Under the pieces are notes generated by a model. It was not told the DNA's origin. It saw only the letters and a program-made list of their open reading frames with translations, and did no database searches. Shown here piece by piece: positions 46,869-58,187 of a DNA stretch of 64,000 bases (position 1 is its first letter; each line of letters begins with the position of its first letter). Position numbers and translations under genes: made by a program. The DNA is taken from positions 122,815 to 186,814 of the forward strand of contig CAVRUR010000010.1 in the NCBI GenBank assembly GCA_963724365.1, given 5' to 3'. The DNA comes from JALORV01 sp963724365 (GTDB taxonomy: Bacteria; Pseudomonadota; Gammaproteobacteria; Burkholderiales; Burkholderiaceae_F).

Positions 46869-49668
46869 ATGATCTACAAGCGACACTCAGTGTCGAAAGT
46901 GCTGCGAGGGTTCGTGCTGGCCGCGGCGCTGGGTGCCGCGCTGACTGCCTGCCGCAACGAAAGCTCCGGCGACCTGATCCGGTCTGCGCGCGAGTATCAG
47001 GCCAAGGGGAATCATTCGGCCGCGATCATCCAGCTCAAGAACGCTGTCCAGAAGCAGCCAGAAAACGGTGAGGCGCGACTGCTGCTCGGCCAGTCCACCC
47101 TGGCCGTCGGTGACCCGGCGACGGCGGAGAAGGAGTTTCGCAGGGCAGCGGAGTATGGCCAGCCACCCTCGGTTGTCGCGCCGTGGATCGCGCAGGCAAT
47201 GCTCGGCAACGGCGAAACCGACAAGGTCGTTGCTGAGTTTGGAAAGACGACACTGGATAACCCGAAGGCCGAGGCGGCGCTGCGCGTCGCGGTCGGGCAG
47301 GCGCAGTTGCGCATGCGCAGGCTCGACGATGCGGGCGCCTCATTTGCCGCGGCGCTGGCCAGCGATCCGTCCAATGTCGACGCGCAATTGGGCCAGGCCC
47401 GTCTGGCCGGCGTCAGCGGCAAGATCGACGAGGCTGTTGCGGCGGTCGACCAGATCGTCGCAAGCAATCCCCAGTCGTCCGAAGCGCTGCTGCTTCAAGG
47501 CTCCTTAAGACTCGCGCGCGGCGACCGCAGCGGCGCTCGCTCCTCGCTAGAGCAGGCGGTTGTGCTGGACCCGTCGATGGCACAGGCGCGGATGGAACTG
47601 ATCTCGTTGCTGATCGCCGATGGCCAGTTCGACGCTGCAAGCGCGCAGGTCGCCGACGCGCGCAAGGTGCGGGGCGGTGACCTGCGACTGCTGTACTTCG
47701 AGGCCTTGATTGCGTACGAGAAGAAGGACATGGCGAAGGCGCGTGAACTGTCGCAACAGCTGCATCAAGCGCGCGCCGGAGCACGTGCCTTCGCTCGTGC
47801 TGGCCGGCGCAGTCGAGTTTCAGGAAAAGCAGCTGACGATGGCCGAGAGTCACCTGCAGAAGGCCGTGCTGCTGGCGCCGCGGCATGAAGGTGCTCGCGA
47901 GTTGCTGGTACGGATCTACATGGCCTCGAACCAGCCGGCACGGGCACTCGAGGCGATCCAGCCTCTGGTCGCGTCGGGCACGCGCATCGATGCGGCGACG
48001 ATGATGCTGGCCGGTGAGACCTACCTCGCCAATGGCGACCTCAAGCAGGCGGCCAGCTACTTCTCGGCGGCCACGCAGTCGAAGCCTCAGGAGACCGCGG
48101 CACGGATCCGCCTTGGCCAGATTGCCATGCTCAGCGGCGACCCGGATCGGGGAATCCGCGAGCTCGAGGCGGCGACCGACGCCGAGGGCGCGCCGATGCA
48201 GGCCGACATGGCCCTGATCGCCGGCTACATGCGGCGCGGCGAGAGTGCCAAGGCCCTTGCCGTCGCGCAGGCACTGGCGAAGAAGCGGCCCACGGATCCG
48301 GTCGTGCATCAGATCCTGGGCTCGGTGCACGTCGCGCGCAAGGAGACGGCGGCGGCGCGCGCGGCCTACGCGCGGGCGCTCGAACTCAATCCGACCTACC
48401 TGCCGGCGGTTGCGGGTCTTGCTCGCCTCGACCTGGCAGAGAAGAAGCCGGCTGACGCGCGGGCGCGGTTCGAGGCGGTCGTCGCCAAGGAACCCAACAA
48501 CGAACTGGCCCTGCTGGGCCTGGCGGAAGTCCTTGCCAACACGCAAGCGCCGCCGAAGGAGATTGCTGCCATCCTGCAGCGTGCGGTCGCGGCCAAGCCG
48601 CAGTCGGCCACGGCGCGGCTCGCGCTGATCCGGCTGCACCTGCAGGAAAAGGACACGCGCGCGGCGTTGGCGGCTGCGCAGGAGGCGTCGGTCGCGCTGC
48701 CGAACGACCTGCGCATCCTCGATGCGCTTGGCCGCGCGCAACTCGCGGCCGGCGAAACAAATCAGGCGATCGAGACTTTCAATCGCCTGGCGGCGGCGCA
48801 GCCGGATTCGACGGTGCCACTGACCCGGCTTGCCGCGGTCTACGGCAGCCGCAAGGAACCGGAGAAGGCCATCGAGGTTCTGCAGCGGGCGCAGAAGATC
48901 GCGCCGGCCGATCCGGCCATCACTCGTGATCTGGTCCTCGGCTACCTGATGGCCGGCAAGGTCGACGACGCGTTCAAGCAGGCGCGTGCCTTGCAGGTCG
49001 CAGCGCCGAAGTCATCCACCGGATTCCTGCTCGAAGGGGACATCTACGCGACGACCAAGCAGTGGGCGCCGGCCGAACGCGCGTATCGGGAAGCGCTGAA
49101 GGCCGACCCCGCGTCGGAACTCAGCGCGCTGAAGCTGCACGGCGTGCTGCTGGCGAGCGGCAAGAAGGCCGAGGCCGACGCCGCGGCGCGCAAGTGGCTG
49201 GCCGATCATCCGAACGACACGGCCTATCGCATGTACCTCGCCGAGCAGGCGCTGCGGTCGCGCGACTTCAAGGGTGCGGTCGCGCACTACCAGGTCGTCG
49301 TGACGCAGCAGCCGGAAAATGTCGCGGCGTTGAACAACCTGGCGTGGGCCGCCGGACAGTTGGGCGATCCGAAGGCGATCGGGTATGCGGAGCGCGCGCT
49401 CAAGATCGCTCCGGACAGTCCGCTGGTGCTCGACACGATCGGCGTGCTGCTGGTGGCCTCGGGCGATGCGAACAAAGGGCTGGAGTACCTGACCCGCGCC
49501 GTGACGCTCGCGCCGGACCGCAACGACATCCGCTTGAACTACGCGAAGGCGCTGATGAAGGCCGGCAAGTCCGAGCAGGCACGCAAGGAACTGACGCAGC
49601 TGGAGGGAGTGACCCAGGACTTCAGCGGCAAGGCGGAGATACCGGCCCTGCTGAAGCAGCTGCAGTGA
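46869..49668 (+). CDS. prsT: XrtA-system TPR lipoprotein PrsT, one frameshift
   Basis: A large (about 930 residues) envelope lipoprotein built almost entirely of TPR-like helical repeats. Lipobox LTAC at about residue 31, after VLRGFVLAAALGAA, gives membrane anchoring. Repeats such as ADPASELSALKLHGVLLASGKKAEAD and PENVAALNNLAWAAGQLGDPKAIGYAERALKIAPDS are evident. The frame breaks near 47770 (ELSQQL to KRAPEHVPSLVLAGAVEF); a one-base run change heals it. ATG 46869 follows AGAGGTG. Next to prsK-prsR, the conserved XrtA order. Confidence 0.92.
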
Positions 49669-49701
49669 CCGATTGAAACTGGAAGCACGAGGGAGCAGGC
49701 G

Positions 49702-50988
49702 TTGGAAACAGCAGTCATCGGAGTGGTGGGGCTGGGCTATGTCGGGTTGCCGCTGGCGGTGGAGTTCGGCAAGAAGGTGCGCACGATCGGTTTCGATCTG
49801 TCGCAGGCGAAGATCGATGCCTATCGCCGGCATGTCGACCCGACCGGCGAGGTCAGCCCTGAGGACCTGAAGGCCGCGAGCCGGCTCGAGGTCACGACCG
49901 ACGCCAGCCGCCTGAAGGAGGCCGACGTCGTCATCGTCGCGGTGCCGACGCCGATCGACGAGGCGCACCAGCCGGACTTCTCACCGCTGGTCGGCGCCAG
50001 CATCTCGGTCGGACGCCATCTGAAGAAGGGCGCCACCGTCGTCTACGAATCGACCGTGTATCCCGGCGCGACCGAGGAGGTGTGCATTCCGCTGCTCGAG
50101 CGGGAGTCGGGCCTGAAATGGAAGAAGGACTTCTTCGTCGGCTATTCACCCGAGCGCATCAATCCAGGTGACCGCGAACACACGCTGACGCGCATCGTCA
50201 AGGTCGTCTCCGGCGATACGCCGGAAACGCTCGATCGCGTGGCCAGGACCTACGAGCTCGTGATCACGGCCGGTGTGCACCGGGCCTCGAGCATCGCGGT
50301 CGCGGAGGCCGCCAAGGTGATCGAGAACACGCAGCGCGACCTGAACATCGCGCTGATGAACGAACTCGCGCTGATCTTCCACAAGATCGGCATCGACACG
50401 CTCGAAGTGCTGCAGGCCGCCGGCACGAAGTGGAACTTCCTGCCGTTCCGTCCCGGCCTCGTCGGCGGCCACTGCATCGGCGTCGATCCGTACTACCTGA
50501 CGCACAAGGCCGACAAGCTCGGCTATCACCCGCAGGTGATCCTCGCGGGCCGACGCATCAACGACGGCATGGGCAAGTACGTCGCCGAACAGACCGTGAA
50601 GAATCTGATCCGGGGCGGCAGCAGCGTGAAGGGCGCGAAGGTCGCCGTGCTCGGCCTCACGTTCAAGGAGAACTGCCCCGACCTGCGCAACTCGCGGGTG
50701 ATCGACATCATCCGCGAGCTGGAGTCCTACGGCGTCGAGGTCAGCGTGCACGATCCACTGGCCGACGCCGCGGAGGCGATGCACGAGTACGGCGTCACGC
50801 TGCAGTCGTGGGACGCGCTGCCGCGCGCTGACGCGATCGTGCTTGCCGTGGCCCATGAGGAGTTCAAGCGCCGCTCGGTCGACGGGCTGATGGACAAGCT
50901 GCAGCCGGGCGGCCTCGTCGTCGACGTCAAGTGCCAGCTGGATGCGTCGAAGCTGCGCGCGAAGGGCATGTCGGTATGGCGCCTCTAG
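49702..50988 (+). CDS. Nucleotide-sugar dehydrogenase (VipA/TviB type)
   Basis: Oxidises a UDP-N-acetylhexosamine or UDP-hexose to the uronic acid with two NAD+. 428 residues, intact. N-terminal Rossmann motif GVVGLGYVGLPLAVEFGKK; VPTPIDEAHQPDFSPL and YESTVYPGATEEVC follow; catalytic Cys in GGHCIGVDPYYLTHKA; C-terminal domain GLTFKENCPDLRNSRV. VipA-like sequences favour UDP-GlcNAc or UDP-GalNAc. TTG 49702 with GAGGGA upstream. It supplies precursors to the polysaccharide locus and is followed by an epimerase in overlap. Confidence 0.92.
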   Translation: METAVIGVVGLGYVGLPLAVEFGKKVRTIGFDLSQAKIDAYRRHVDPTGEVSPEDLKAASRLEVTTDASRLKEADVVIVAVPTPIDEAHQPDFSPLVGASISVGRHLKKGATVVYESTVYPGATEEVCIPLLERESGLKWKKDFFVGYSPERINPGDREHTLTRIVKVVSGDTPETLDRVARTYELVITAGVHRASSIAVAEAAKVIENTQRDLNIALMNELALIFHKIGIDTLEVLQAAGTKWNFLPFRPGLVGGHCIGVDPYYLTHKADKLGYHPQVILAGRRINDGMGKYVAEQTVKNLIRGGSSVKGAKVAVLGLTFKENCPDLRNSRVIDIIRELESYGVEVSVHDPLADAAEAMHEYGVTLQSWDALPRADAIVLAVAHEEFKRRSVDGLMDKLQPGGLVVDVKCQLDASKLRAKGMSVWRL

Positions 50989-52041
50989 GCCTGGACGAAC
51001 TCGAGTCCGGTCTGCGTGACGCGCCGCGCCGCTGGCTGGTGACGGGCGGAGCCGGATTCATCGGCTCGCATCTGCTGCAGGCGCTGCTCGAGCGCGGCCA
51101 GCAGGTCGTGGTGCTCGACAACTTTGCGACGGGCCATCGTTCCAACCTGGACGAAGTTCATGGGGCGGTCGGCGAGATGGCCTGGGCCCGTGCCCGGGTC
51201 GTCGAGGGCGACATCCGCGACCTCGACACGTGCCGGCAGGCGTGCGCCGGCGTCGACTTCGTGCTGCATCAGGCCGCACTCGGCTCCGTCCCGCGCTCGC
51301 TGGCGGATCCGCTGACGACCCACGCGGCCAATGCGACGGGCTTCATCAACATGCTCGTCGCCGCGCGGGACGCGGGCGTCGCGCGCTTCGTATACGCGGC
51401 ATCGAGTTCCACCTACGGCGACCACCCGGGCCTGCCCAAGGTCGAGGACGCCATCGGCCGGCCGCTGTCGCCCTACGCGGTGACCAAGTTGCTGAACGAG
51501 CTGTATGCCGATGTCTTCGCCCGCTGCTACGGGCTCGCAACGATCGGGTTGCGCTACTTCAACGTGTTCGGTCCGCGCCAGGACCCGGAGGGCCCGTACG
51601 CCGCCGTCATTCCGACCTGGGCACGCGAAATGCTCGCGGGCACGGACCTGCGTGATCAACGGCGACGGCGAGACCTCGCGCGATTTTTGCTATGTGGCGA
51701 ACGCGGTGCAGGCCAACATCCGCGCGGCGCTGGTGACCGATCCCGGCGCGATGAATCAGGTCTACAACGTGGCGGCCGGACAACGGACCACGCTCAACAT
51801 GCTGCATGCGCTGCTCGGCGACGCGCTGCGCAGGACCCGGCGCGACCTCGCCGTCGCTGCGCCGCATCACGCCGACTTCCGGCCGGGCGATGTGCGCCAT
51901 TCGCTGGCCGACATCGGCAAGGCGGCACGACTGCTCGGCTACCGGCCGACGCACGACCTGGGCGCGGGACTGGTGGCGGCGGCCCCGTGGTACGTCCAGC
52001 GCTTTCAGTCGTCCCCTGCCGCAGCTCGCCGCTCCGGGTGA
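50976..52041 (+). CDS. NAD-dependent nucleotide-sugar epimerase (VipB/WbpP type), one frameshift
   Basis: C4-epimerase-like extended SDR. WLVTGGAGFIGSHLLQALLERGQQVVVLDNFATG binds NAD; SSTYGD and SPYAVTKLLNELYADVFA carry the catalytic Ser and Tyr-x3-Lys; YFNVFGPRQDPEGPYAAVIPTW follows. The frame breaks near 51648 and continues VINGDGETSRDFCYVANAVQANIRAAL, fitting one extra C. ATG 50976 overlaps the dehydrogenase end by 13 bp; the pair is the usual VipA-VipB arrangement for GlcNAcA/GalNAcA precursors. Confidence 0.92.
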
Positions 52042-52063
52042 TCGGGCATGTGCAGCCTGAGCC

Positions 52064-53008
52064 ATGGCGTCGGCCCGAACGCGCTTCGCTGCGCGGGAAT
52101 GCATCGTGGGCGTAAGCCGACGAGTCGCGCTGGGCCGGATCCTCCTGGCTGCGGTGGCGGCGGCGGCTGTCGGGCCGTCTGCGCCCAGATCCCAGCAGGC
52201 GACGATCGAGCGCGTCAAGTCATCGGTCGTTGCGATCGGCACCTTCCAGAGCACCCGCGTGCCGCAGTTCCGCTTTTTCGGCACGGGTTTCGTGGTCGGC
52301 GACGGCACGCTGGCCGCGACAAATGCCCATGTGATTCCGACGTCGCTCGAACCGGGTGCCGACCCGGAGCTACTGGTGGCGTTGCTGCCGGGCAACGAGC
52401 CTTCGCGCGTCGGCGTCCGCAAGCTGACCCGGGTCGCCATCGACGCCGAACACGATCTCGCGTTGATGAAGATGGACGGACCGGCGATGCGGCCGCTCAG
52501 TCTGCGCGACTCGGCGACCGTGGCCGAGGGCGACAGCCTGCTGTTCACCGGGTTCCCGATCGGAGGCGTGCTTGGGCTGTTCCCGGCCACCCACCGGGCG
52601 ATGATCGCTGCCATCGCACCGGTCGCCATCCCGTCTGCCAGCGGCCAGAAGCTCGACCCGAAGTCGGTGCGCCGGCTGCGGGACGCGGCGTTCTCGGTGT
52701 TCCAGCTCGACGCCACGGCGTTTCCGGGCAACAGCGGCAGTCCGCTGTACGACCCGGCCACCGGCGAAGTCGTCGGCATCCTGAACATGGTGTTCGTCAA
52801 GGCAACCAAGGAGTCGGCACTGACGCAGCCGTCGGGAATCAGCTACGCCATCCCTTCGCGGTTCCTGATCGAGCTGCTGGCTCGTCCCACGGTCGTGAGC
52901 CTTTCCGCCGGCCACACGCCGGCCGATTCCATTCCGTGGAAATCCCGGTGGCAGCGTGTGCAGCCAAGCCGACGGATAGCCATTGCTTGCGTGTCGAGTC
53001 TTGTATAG
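52064..53008 (+). CDS. Trypsin-like (S1C-type) serine protease in the XrtA locus
   Basis: Exported protease of about 300 residues with His in LAATNAHVI, Asp in DAEHDLALMK and Ser in FPGNSGSPLYD. A signal-like stretch RRVALGRILLAAVAAAAVGPSAP lies near the start. Start is ATG 52064 or GTG 52106; the latter gives a more normal signal peptide. No PDZ domain is seen. The tail after residue 285 (SRWQRVQPSRRIAIACVSSLV) looks unconserved and may be out of frame. Proteases of this type recur in XrtA loci, role unknown. Confidence 0.83.
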   Translation: MASARTRFAARECIVGVSRRVALGRILLAAVAAAAVGPSAPRSQQATIERVKSSVVAIGTFQSTRVPQFRFFGTGFVVGDGTLAATNAHVIPTSLEPGADPELLVALLPGNEPSRVGVRKLTRVAIDAEHDLALMKMDGPAMRPLSLRDSATVAEGDSLLFTGFPIGGVLGLFPATHRAMIAAIAPVAIPSASGQKLDPKSVRRLRDAAFSVFQLDATAFPGNSGSPLYDPATGEVVGILNMVFVKATKESALTQPSGISYAIPSRFLIELLARPTVVSLSAGHTPADSIPWKSRWQRVQPSRRIAIACVSSLV

Positions 53009-53340
53009 GCTCACATCCCGCTTGGAAGAATCTGCACTCGGGGAGGAACGCCACACAGAACAGGATCGCACGGAGCGGACCCACCACCGCCCCCATCCGA
53101 GCAGCGTTCGCTGCACGTTCACCGACTGATCTGTCAAGAGGAATAGGCCACACGCCCGGAGCGACGGCTCAGGCTGGTCAGGAGCGTTTTCCTCTCTGAA
53201 ACTGCATAGGCGGCGCGCAAGGACAGGGCGAAATCGCTTCCGATGCTGTCGCACACCTGACATTTCGATCATCCAGAGTACGACCACTAAAGACCCGCCC
53301 GACGCTTAGGCGCGCAAGGGGGCAAAAGGAAGGAACTGCT
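53009..53340. other. Intergenic region before the polysaccharide assembly genes
   Basis: A 332-bp stretch between the protease and the sugar transferase that should contain the promoter of the assembly operon. I found no GG-N10-GC sigma-54 match and no terminator. AAAAGGAAGGAA lies just before the next start. Confidence 0.5.
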
Positions 53341-54746
53341 GTGATCAGTATCTCGCGCCGCCCGCTGTCGGTTGCATCGTTTGCCGACATGGGCTTGTTT
53401 GCCGCCTTCTGCATCGGTTCGATGCTGCTGGCGGTGTTCATGCAGCTCGGACCCTACGGGGTCAGTGCTGAGCTCGACCCTGCTTCCGTCGCATCGCGTT
53501 TGCCGCGATCACGTCGGCTGTCGGAACGATGTTCGGCCTGTTCCGCACCGGCGAACGCAAGTCGCTCAGCAGTCGTCGTGACGCGCACGATGCTGGCGCT
53601 GTCTGTGGGCGTGCCCATCTGCTATGCGCTGTTCAGCGTGCTGCCCGACAGCAGCGCGCCGCGCGCGGTGCTGCCGTACGCGGCCTTGTTCACGCTGGCC
53701 GCGGTCATCCTCGTTCGCCCGTTGCTGGTGGCTGCCGTCGCCACCAGTGTCGGCACGCGCCGCATCCTGATCGTCGGCACCGGACCCGAGGCGCTGGCGG
53801 TCGAGGAGATCATCGAGAGCCAGGGACCGCGGCGTGCCGTCGTCGTGGGCTTCTATCCCGCCGGCGCTCCGGACGAGCAGCAGGGCAACGGCCGGCCGGT
53901 CGCGCGCCGACGTTTCCGTCGAGCCTGAAGCTGCAGGCGATCGTCGAGCGCTTCCGGGTCGACGAAGTCATCGTCGCCGCGCGCGAGCAGCGCGGCGGCG
54001 CGATGCCCGTGGATGACCTGCTGGAGTGCCGCGTGGGCGGCGTCCCGGTTTCGCGACCTCTCGGCGTTTTACGAACGCGTGCGCGGCGAAGTGCCGGTCG
54101 ACTCGCTGAAGGCCAGCTGGCTGATCTATGGCGCCGGATTTGTCCAGAACCCGCTGCGCACGCTGGTCAAGCGCATCTTCGACGTCGTTGCGGCGATGGT
54201 CCTGCTGCTGCTGGCGCTGCCGGTGCTGGTGCTCTGCGATGCTCGCCATCTTTATCGAGAGCGGGGCGCCGGTGATCTTCACGCAGGAGCGTGTCGGCCG
54301 CGGCGGACGCATCTTCCGCTGCCTGAAGCTGCGCACGATGCGCGTCGATGCCGAGAAGGACGGCGTCGCGCGCTGGGCCACGCGCGAAGGATCGCGCGCG
54401 TGACCACGAGTCGGTCGCATCCTGCGCAAGCTGCGTGTCGACGAGTTGCCGCAACTGATCAATGTGCTGAACGGCGACATGAGCCTGGTCGGACCGCGGC
54501 CGGAGCGGCCCGAGCTTCGTCGAGCAGTTGCGCGAAGAGATTCGCTTCTACGACGTGCGCCACAGCATCAAGCCGGGCGTCACCGGCTGGGCGCAGATCC
54601 GGTTTCCCTACGGGGCGTCGGTGCAGGACGCCCAGCGCAAGCTGCAGTTCGACTTGTTCTACGTCAAGAACCACTCGCTGGTGCTCGACGTGCTGATCCT
54701 GGCGGAGACCGTCCGCGTGGTCCTGTTTGGGGAAGGAGCGCAGTAG
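53341..54746 (+). CDS. Initiating sugar transferase of the XrtA locus (EpsB-like), about seven frameshifts
   Basis: Membrane phosphoglycosyl transferase that loads the first sugar on undecaprenyl phosphate. Pieces in order: SVASFADMGLFAAFCIGSMLLAVF, RRIAFAAITSAVGTMFGLFRTGERKSLS, VVTRTMLALSVGVPICYALF, RRILIVGTGPEALAVEEII, QAIVERFRVDEVIVAAREQRGGAMPVDDLLECR, RDLSAFYERVRGEVPVDSLKASWLIYGAGF, KRIFDVVAAMVLLLLALPVL, APVIFTQERVGRGGRIFRCLKLRTM, LPQLINVLNGDMSLVGPRPERP and IKPGVTGWAQIRFPYGASVQDA. The C-terminal bacterial transferase domain is unmistakable. Shifts lie near 53485, 53570, 53905, 54045, 54237, 54400 and 54515. An NNATGA-like TGTGATC precedes; start GTG 53341. Confidence 0.88.
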
Positions 54747-54827
54747 CCGCCGGATGGACTGACTCGCGCGGTGTCCCGCGTGCGGGTGCCCCGCAGCACC
54801 GAAGCGCTGCCAGAAATTGGGGCGCGC

Positions 54828-54843
54828 GGGAGCGGTTTTTGCA
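54828..54843 (+). promoter_or_regulatory. Possible sigma-54 promoter before the export lipoprotein gene
   Basis: GGGAGCGGTTTTTGCA has GG and GC 10 bp apart and a good TTGCA -12 element; the -24 element is only partly matched. It lies about 100 bp before the ATG at 54946, in a 199-bp gap. Confidence 0.45.
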
Positions 54844-54945
54844 ATGCACCACTCACGTTCAGCGTGTACTAGACTCATACGAGGCACCGGCCGCATGCCG
54901 GGCAGTGCCTCGAGCGAAGGATTGATCATTCGGAGGGTCGAGCAT

Positions 54946-55564
54946 ATGAGGCAGCCAACGGACATGTTTCGCATCCTGATGCGCGGCGGCACTGGGCCTT
55001 GCTCTGTCGGCCTGCTCGTCGCACGAACTATCCGCCGGCACCGACGACGGCGGCGACGTCGGACTACCGTACGTGATCGGGCCGCTCGACATGGTCAACA
55101 TCGTCGTCTGGCGCAACCCCGAACTTTCGATGTCGGTCCCGGTGCGTCCGGATGGGCGCATCAGCACGCCGCTCGTCGAGGACGTGCCGGCGCTCGGCCG
55201 CAATCCGGCCCAACTGGCGCGCGACCTCGAGAAGGCGCTGTCGAAGTACATCCGTGATCCGGTGGTCACGGTGATCGTCAACAACTTCAACGGCCCGACG
55301 AGCGAGCAGATCCGCATCATCGGCGAGGCGGCGCGGCCGCAGGCGGTGGCCTACCGGCAGAACATGACGGTGCTCGACGTGATGATCGTGGTCGGCGGAC
55401 TGACCGACTTCGCCGACGGCAACAAGGCGGTGCTGGTGCGCGGATCGGAGAAGGGCAAGCAGTACAGCGTGCGGCTGGGTGACCTCGTGCGGCGCGGCGA
55501 CATCTCGGCGAACGTCGACATGCGGCCCGGCGACGTGCTGATCATCCCGCAGAGCTGGTTCTAG
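54946..55564 (+). CDS. XrtA-locus polysaccharide export lipoprotein (Wza family), one frameshift
   Basis: Periplasmic/outer-membrane export protein of the Wza/GumB type. After one correction near 54984 the N-terminus reads MFRILMRAALGLALSACSSHELSAG, with lipobox LSAC. The polysaccharide-export domain is PYVIGPLDMVNIVVWRNPELSMSVPVRPDGRISTPLVEDVPALG, then a SLBB domain (IRIIGEAARPQAVAYRQNMTVLDVMIVVGGLTDFADGNKAVLVR). ATG 54946 with CGGAGGG upstream; the first codons (MRQPTD) precede an alternative start at the second Met. Confidence 0.9.
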
Positions 55565-55640
55565 TTTCTGGCGCGGCGCCGCCTGACGCAGTGGGCAGGC
55601 GTCGGACGGGTCGAACAACAACGCAATCAACCGGAACACG

Positions 55641-57203
55641 ATGGAAGAAGTCATTCACCAGGTGATGACGGCGCTGCGCGGCATGTGGCGCCGGCGCTGG
55701 ATCGGGCTGGCGGTCGCGTGGGCGGTGGCGGTCATCGGCGCCGATCGTGCTGCTGCGCATTCCGGACCGTTACGAAGCGACGGCGCGCGTCTTCGTCGAC
55801 ACGCAGACCGTGCTCAAGCCGCTGATGTCCGGGCTGGCGGTGCAGCCCAACGTCGACGAACAGATCGGGATGCTGGCGCGCACGCTGATCGCGCGACCCG
55901 AACATCGAGAAGATCATGCGCAGCGCCGATCTGGACGTGACGGTCACGACCCAGATCGACAAGGACAAGCTGGTCGACACGCTGATCGAGCGCATCAAGT
56001 TCACCGGCAGCGGGCGCGAGAACATCTACAGCATCTCCTACCAGGACGAGAGCCCGGACCGGGCCAAGCGAGTCGTGCAGGACCTGCTGTCGCTGTTCGT
56101 CGAGTCCGGCGTCGGCAACAAGCGGCGCGATTCCGAAGGCGCGCGTCGCTTCATCGACGAGCAGATCAAGGGCTACGAGAAGAAGCTCGAGGAGGCCGAG
56201 AACCGGGTCAAGGAATTCAAGATCAAGAACCTCGGCTACACCGGAGCGGCCGGGCAGGACTACTTCACGCGCATGAACGCGGCGTCCGGAGGAACTCGCC
56301 AAAGGCGCGGCTCGAGCTGCGCGCGGCCGAGGAGTCGCGCGACGCGCTCAAGCGCGAACTGGTCGGCGAGGATCCGGTGATGCTGCCGGACGCCGACGGT
56401 CGGCGCGGTCGAATCCGGCCGACCGAGTTCGATGCGCGCATCGCCGACCAGAAGAAGCTGCTGGATGAACTGATGCGACGCTATACGGAGCAGCACCCGG
56501 ACGTTGTCTCGACCCAGCGGCTGATTGCGCAGCTCGAGGACCAGAAGAAGCAGGAGCTCGATGCGCAGCGCAAGGCGGCTGCGCAGAATCCCGGCAAGTT
56601 CTCTCCATCGACCAATCCGGTGTTCCAGAAGATCAAGATCTCGCTCGCCGAGGCCGAAGCCAACGTCGCGGCCCTGCGTGCGCGGGTCGGCGAAAGCGAG
56701 GCGCGCCTGGCGCAGCTGAAGGCGGTCGCCGGGCGCGCGCCGCAGATCGAGGCCGAGATGGCGCAGCTGAACCGCGACTACGAGGTGCTGCGCAAGAACT
56801 ACGAGCAGCTGGTCACGCGCCGCGAGTCGGCGTCGATGGCCGAGGATGTCGACTCGACCGGCACGCATGGCGGACTTCCGCATCATCGATCCGCCGCGCA
56901 TCTCGCCCAAGGCGGTGTTCCCGAATCGCCTCGCGCTGGTGCCGCTGGTGCTGGCGCTGGCGCTGGCGGCCGGGCTGGCGGTCGCGCTGGCGGTGTCGCA
57001 GATCCTGCCGACCTTCCATGATCCCAAGCAGTTGCGCACCACGACCCAGCGCGCCGTGCTGGGCACGATCTCGCTGCAGTCGACGCTGCCGGTGATCCGC
57101 CAGCGTCGCATTTCGAACTACGGCGTTTGCCGGTGGATTGGCCAGCCTGCTCGTGCTGTACGGTTCGTGGATCGCCTGGGCTTCCCTCGCGGCCCGCGCC
57201 TGA
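55641..57203 (+). CDS. XrtA-locus chain-length determinant (GumC/Wzz family), about five frameshifts
   Basis: Inner-membrane co-polymerase controlling polysaccharide length. N-terminal helix WIGLAVAWAVAV..PIVLLRIPDRYEATARVFVDTQTVLKPLMSGLAVQPN, long periplasmic coiled coils (ESGVGNKRRDSEGARRFIDEQIKGYEKKLEEAENRVKEFK; NVAALRARVGESEARLAQLKAVAGRAPQIEAEMAQLNRDYEVLRKNYEQLV) and a C-terminal FRIIDPPRISPKAVFPNRLALVPLVLALALAAG with the second membrane helix. Breaks near 55738, 55895, 56290, 56870 and 57125 fit one-base run errors. Followed closely by the tyrosine kinase. Confidence 0.9.
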
Positions 57204-57213
57204 GGAGCAGAGC

Positions 57214-58165
57214 TTGAGCACGATCGAACAGGCCGCCAAGCGACTCGAGCAACTGCGCCAGGCCGGCGTCGACATGGCCGGCGGCCGCGGGGCAGGCCGG
57301 TGAATCCGCGGAGGCCGTGGTCGAAACGGAATCGCTGCCGTTGCGCGTCGCGCAGGGAACTCGAGTCCAACACCGTGGCCGCAGCTCCGTCCGGCGCGAG
57401 AACCGCGTCGAGGCACCCGCAGTGGCGAAGCGGCTGCAGCCGCACAACCGCGTCGAGATCGATCTCGCGCGGCTGTCGGCCAACGGCTACATCACGCCGC
57501 ATGCGCCGCGGTCGCGTCTTGCAGAAGAGTTCCGCGTCATCAAGCGGCCGCTGCTGACGAATGCCCGCGGCAAGTCGGCGGCGCCGGTGCTGAATGCAAA
57601 CCGCATCATGGTCACGAGCGCGCTGCCGGGCGAGGGCAAGACCTACGTGTCGCTCAACCTGGCGATGAGCCTCGCGATGGAGTTCGACACCAGCGTGCTG
57701 CTGGTCGACGCGGATGCCTCGCGCCCGGCGGTACTCGACCGCCTCGGACTGCCGCCGTCGAAGGGCCTGCTCGACCTGCTCGTCGATCCCAAGCTGCCCG
57801 TCGAATCGGTGGTGCTGGCGACCAATGTCGATCGCCTCTCGATCCTGCCGGCCGGCACCCAGCAGACCCACGCCACCGAACTGCTCGCCAGCGATGGCAT
57901 GAGCCGGCTGGTCGAGTACCTTGCTTCCGGCGATCCGGGCCGCATCGTGCTCTTCGATACTCCGCCGTTGCTGGCGGCCTCCGAGTCGCGCGTGCTGGCC
58001 GCGCACATGGGACAGGTGATCATGGTGATCGCAGCGGACGACACGCCGCAGGGCTCGGTGACCGAGGCGCTGGCCTCGGTCGAGAACTGCCCGGTGGTGG
58101 TGACTCTGCTCAACCAGGTCTCGCCCAGCGACAGCGGCAACTATTACGGTTCGTACGGCTCGTGA
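57214..58165 (+). CDS. XrtA-associated tyrosine autokinase (CpsD/Wzc kinase domain), frameshifted N-terminus
   Basis: Cytoplasmic BY-kinase that pairs with the chain-length protein. TTG 57214 (STIEQAAKRLEQLRQAGVDMA) leads into the main frame near 57285; another shift may lie between 57340 and 57410. Walker A VTSALPGEGKTYVSLNLAMSLA, Walker A' VLLVDADASRPAVLDRLGL, Walker B IVLFDTPPLL. The tail NYYGSYGS is a short tyrosine cluster for autophosphorylation. It is the expected neighbour of the chain-length gene. Confidence 0.88.
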
Positions 58166-58187
58166 GGCGGACGGCGACCCGACCGCA

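Noticed and set aside
52945..52965. TGGCAGCGTGTGCA as a sigma-54 promoter before the sugar transferase
   Set aside because: GG and GC are 8 bp apart, not 10, and the site lies in the end of the protease gene.
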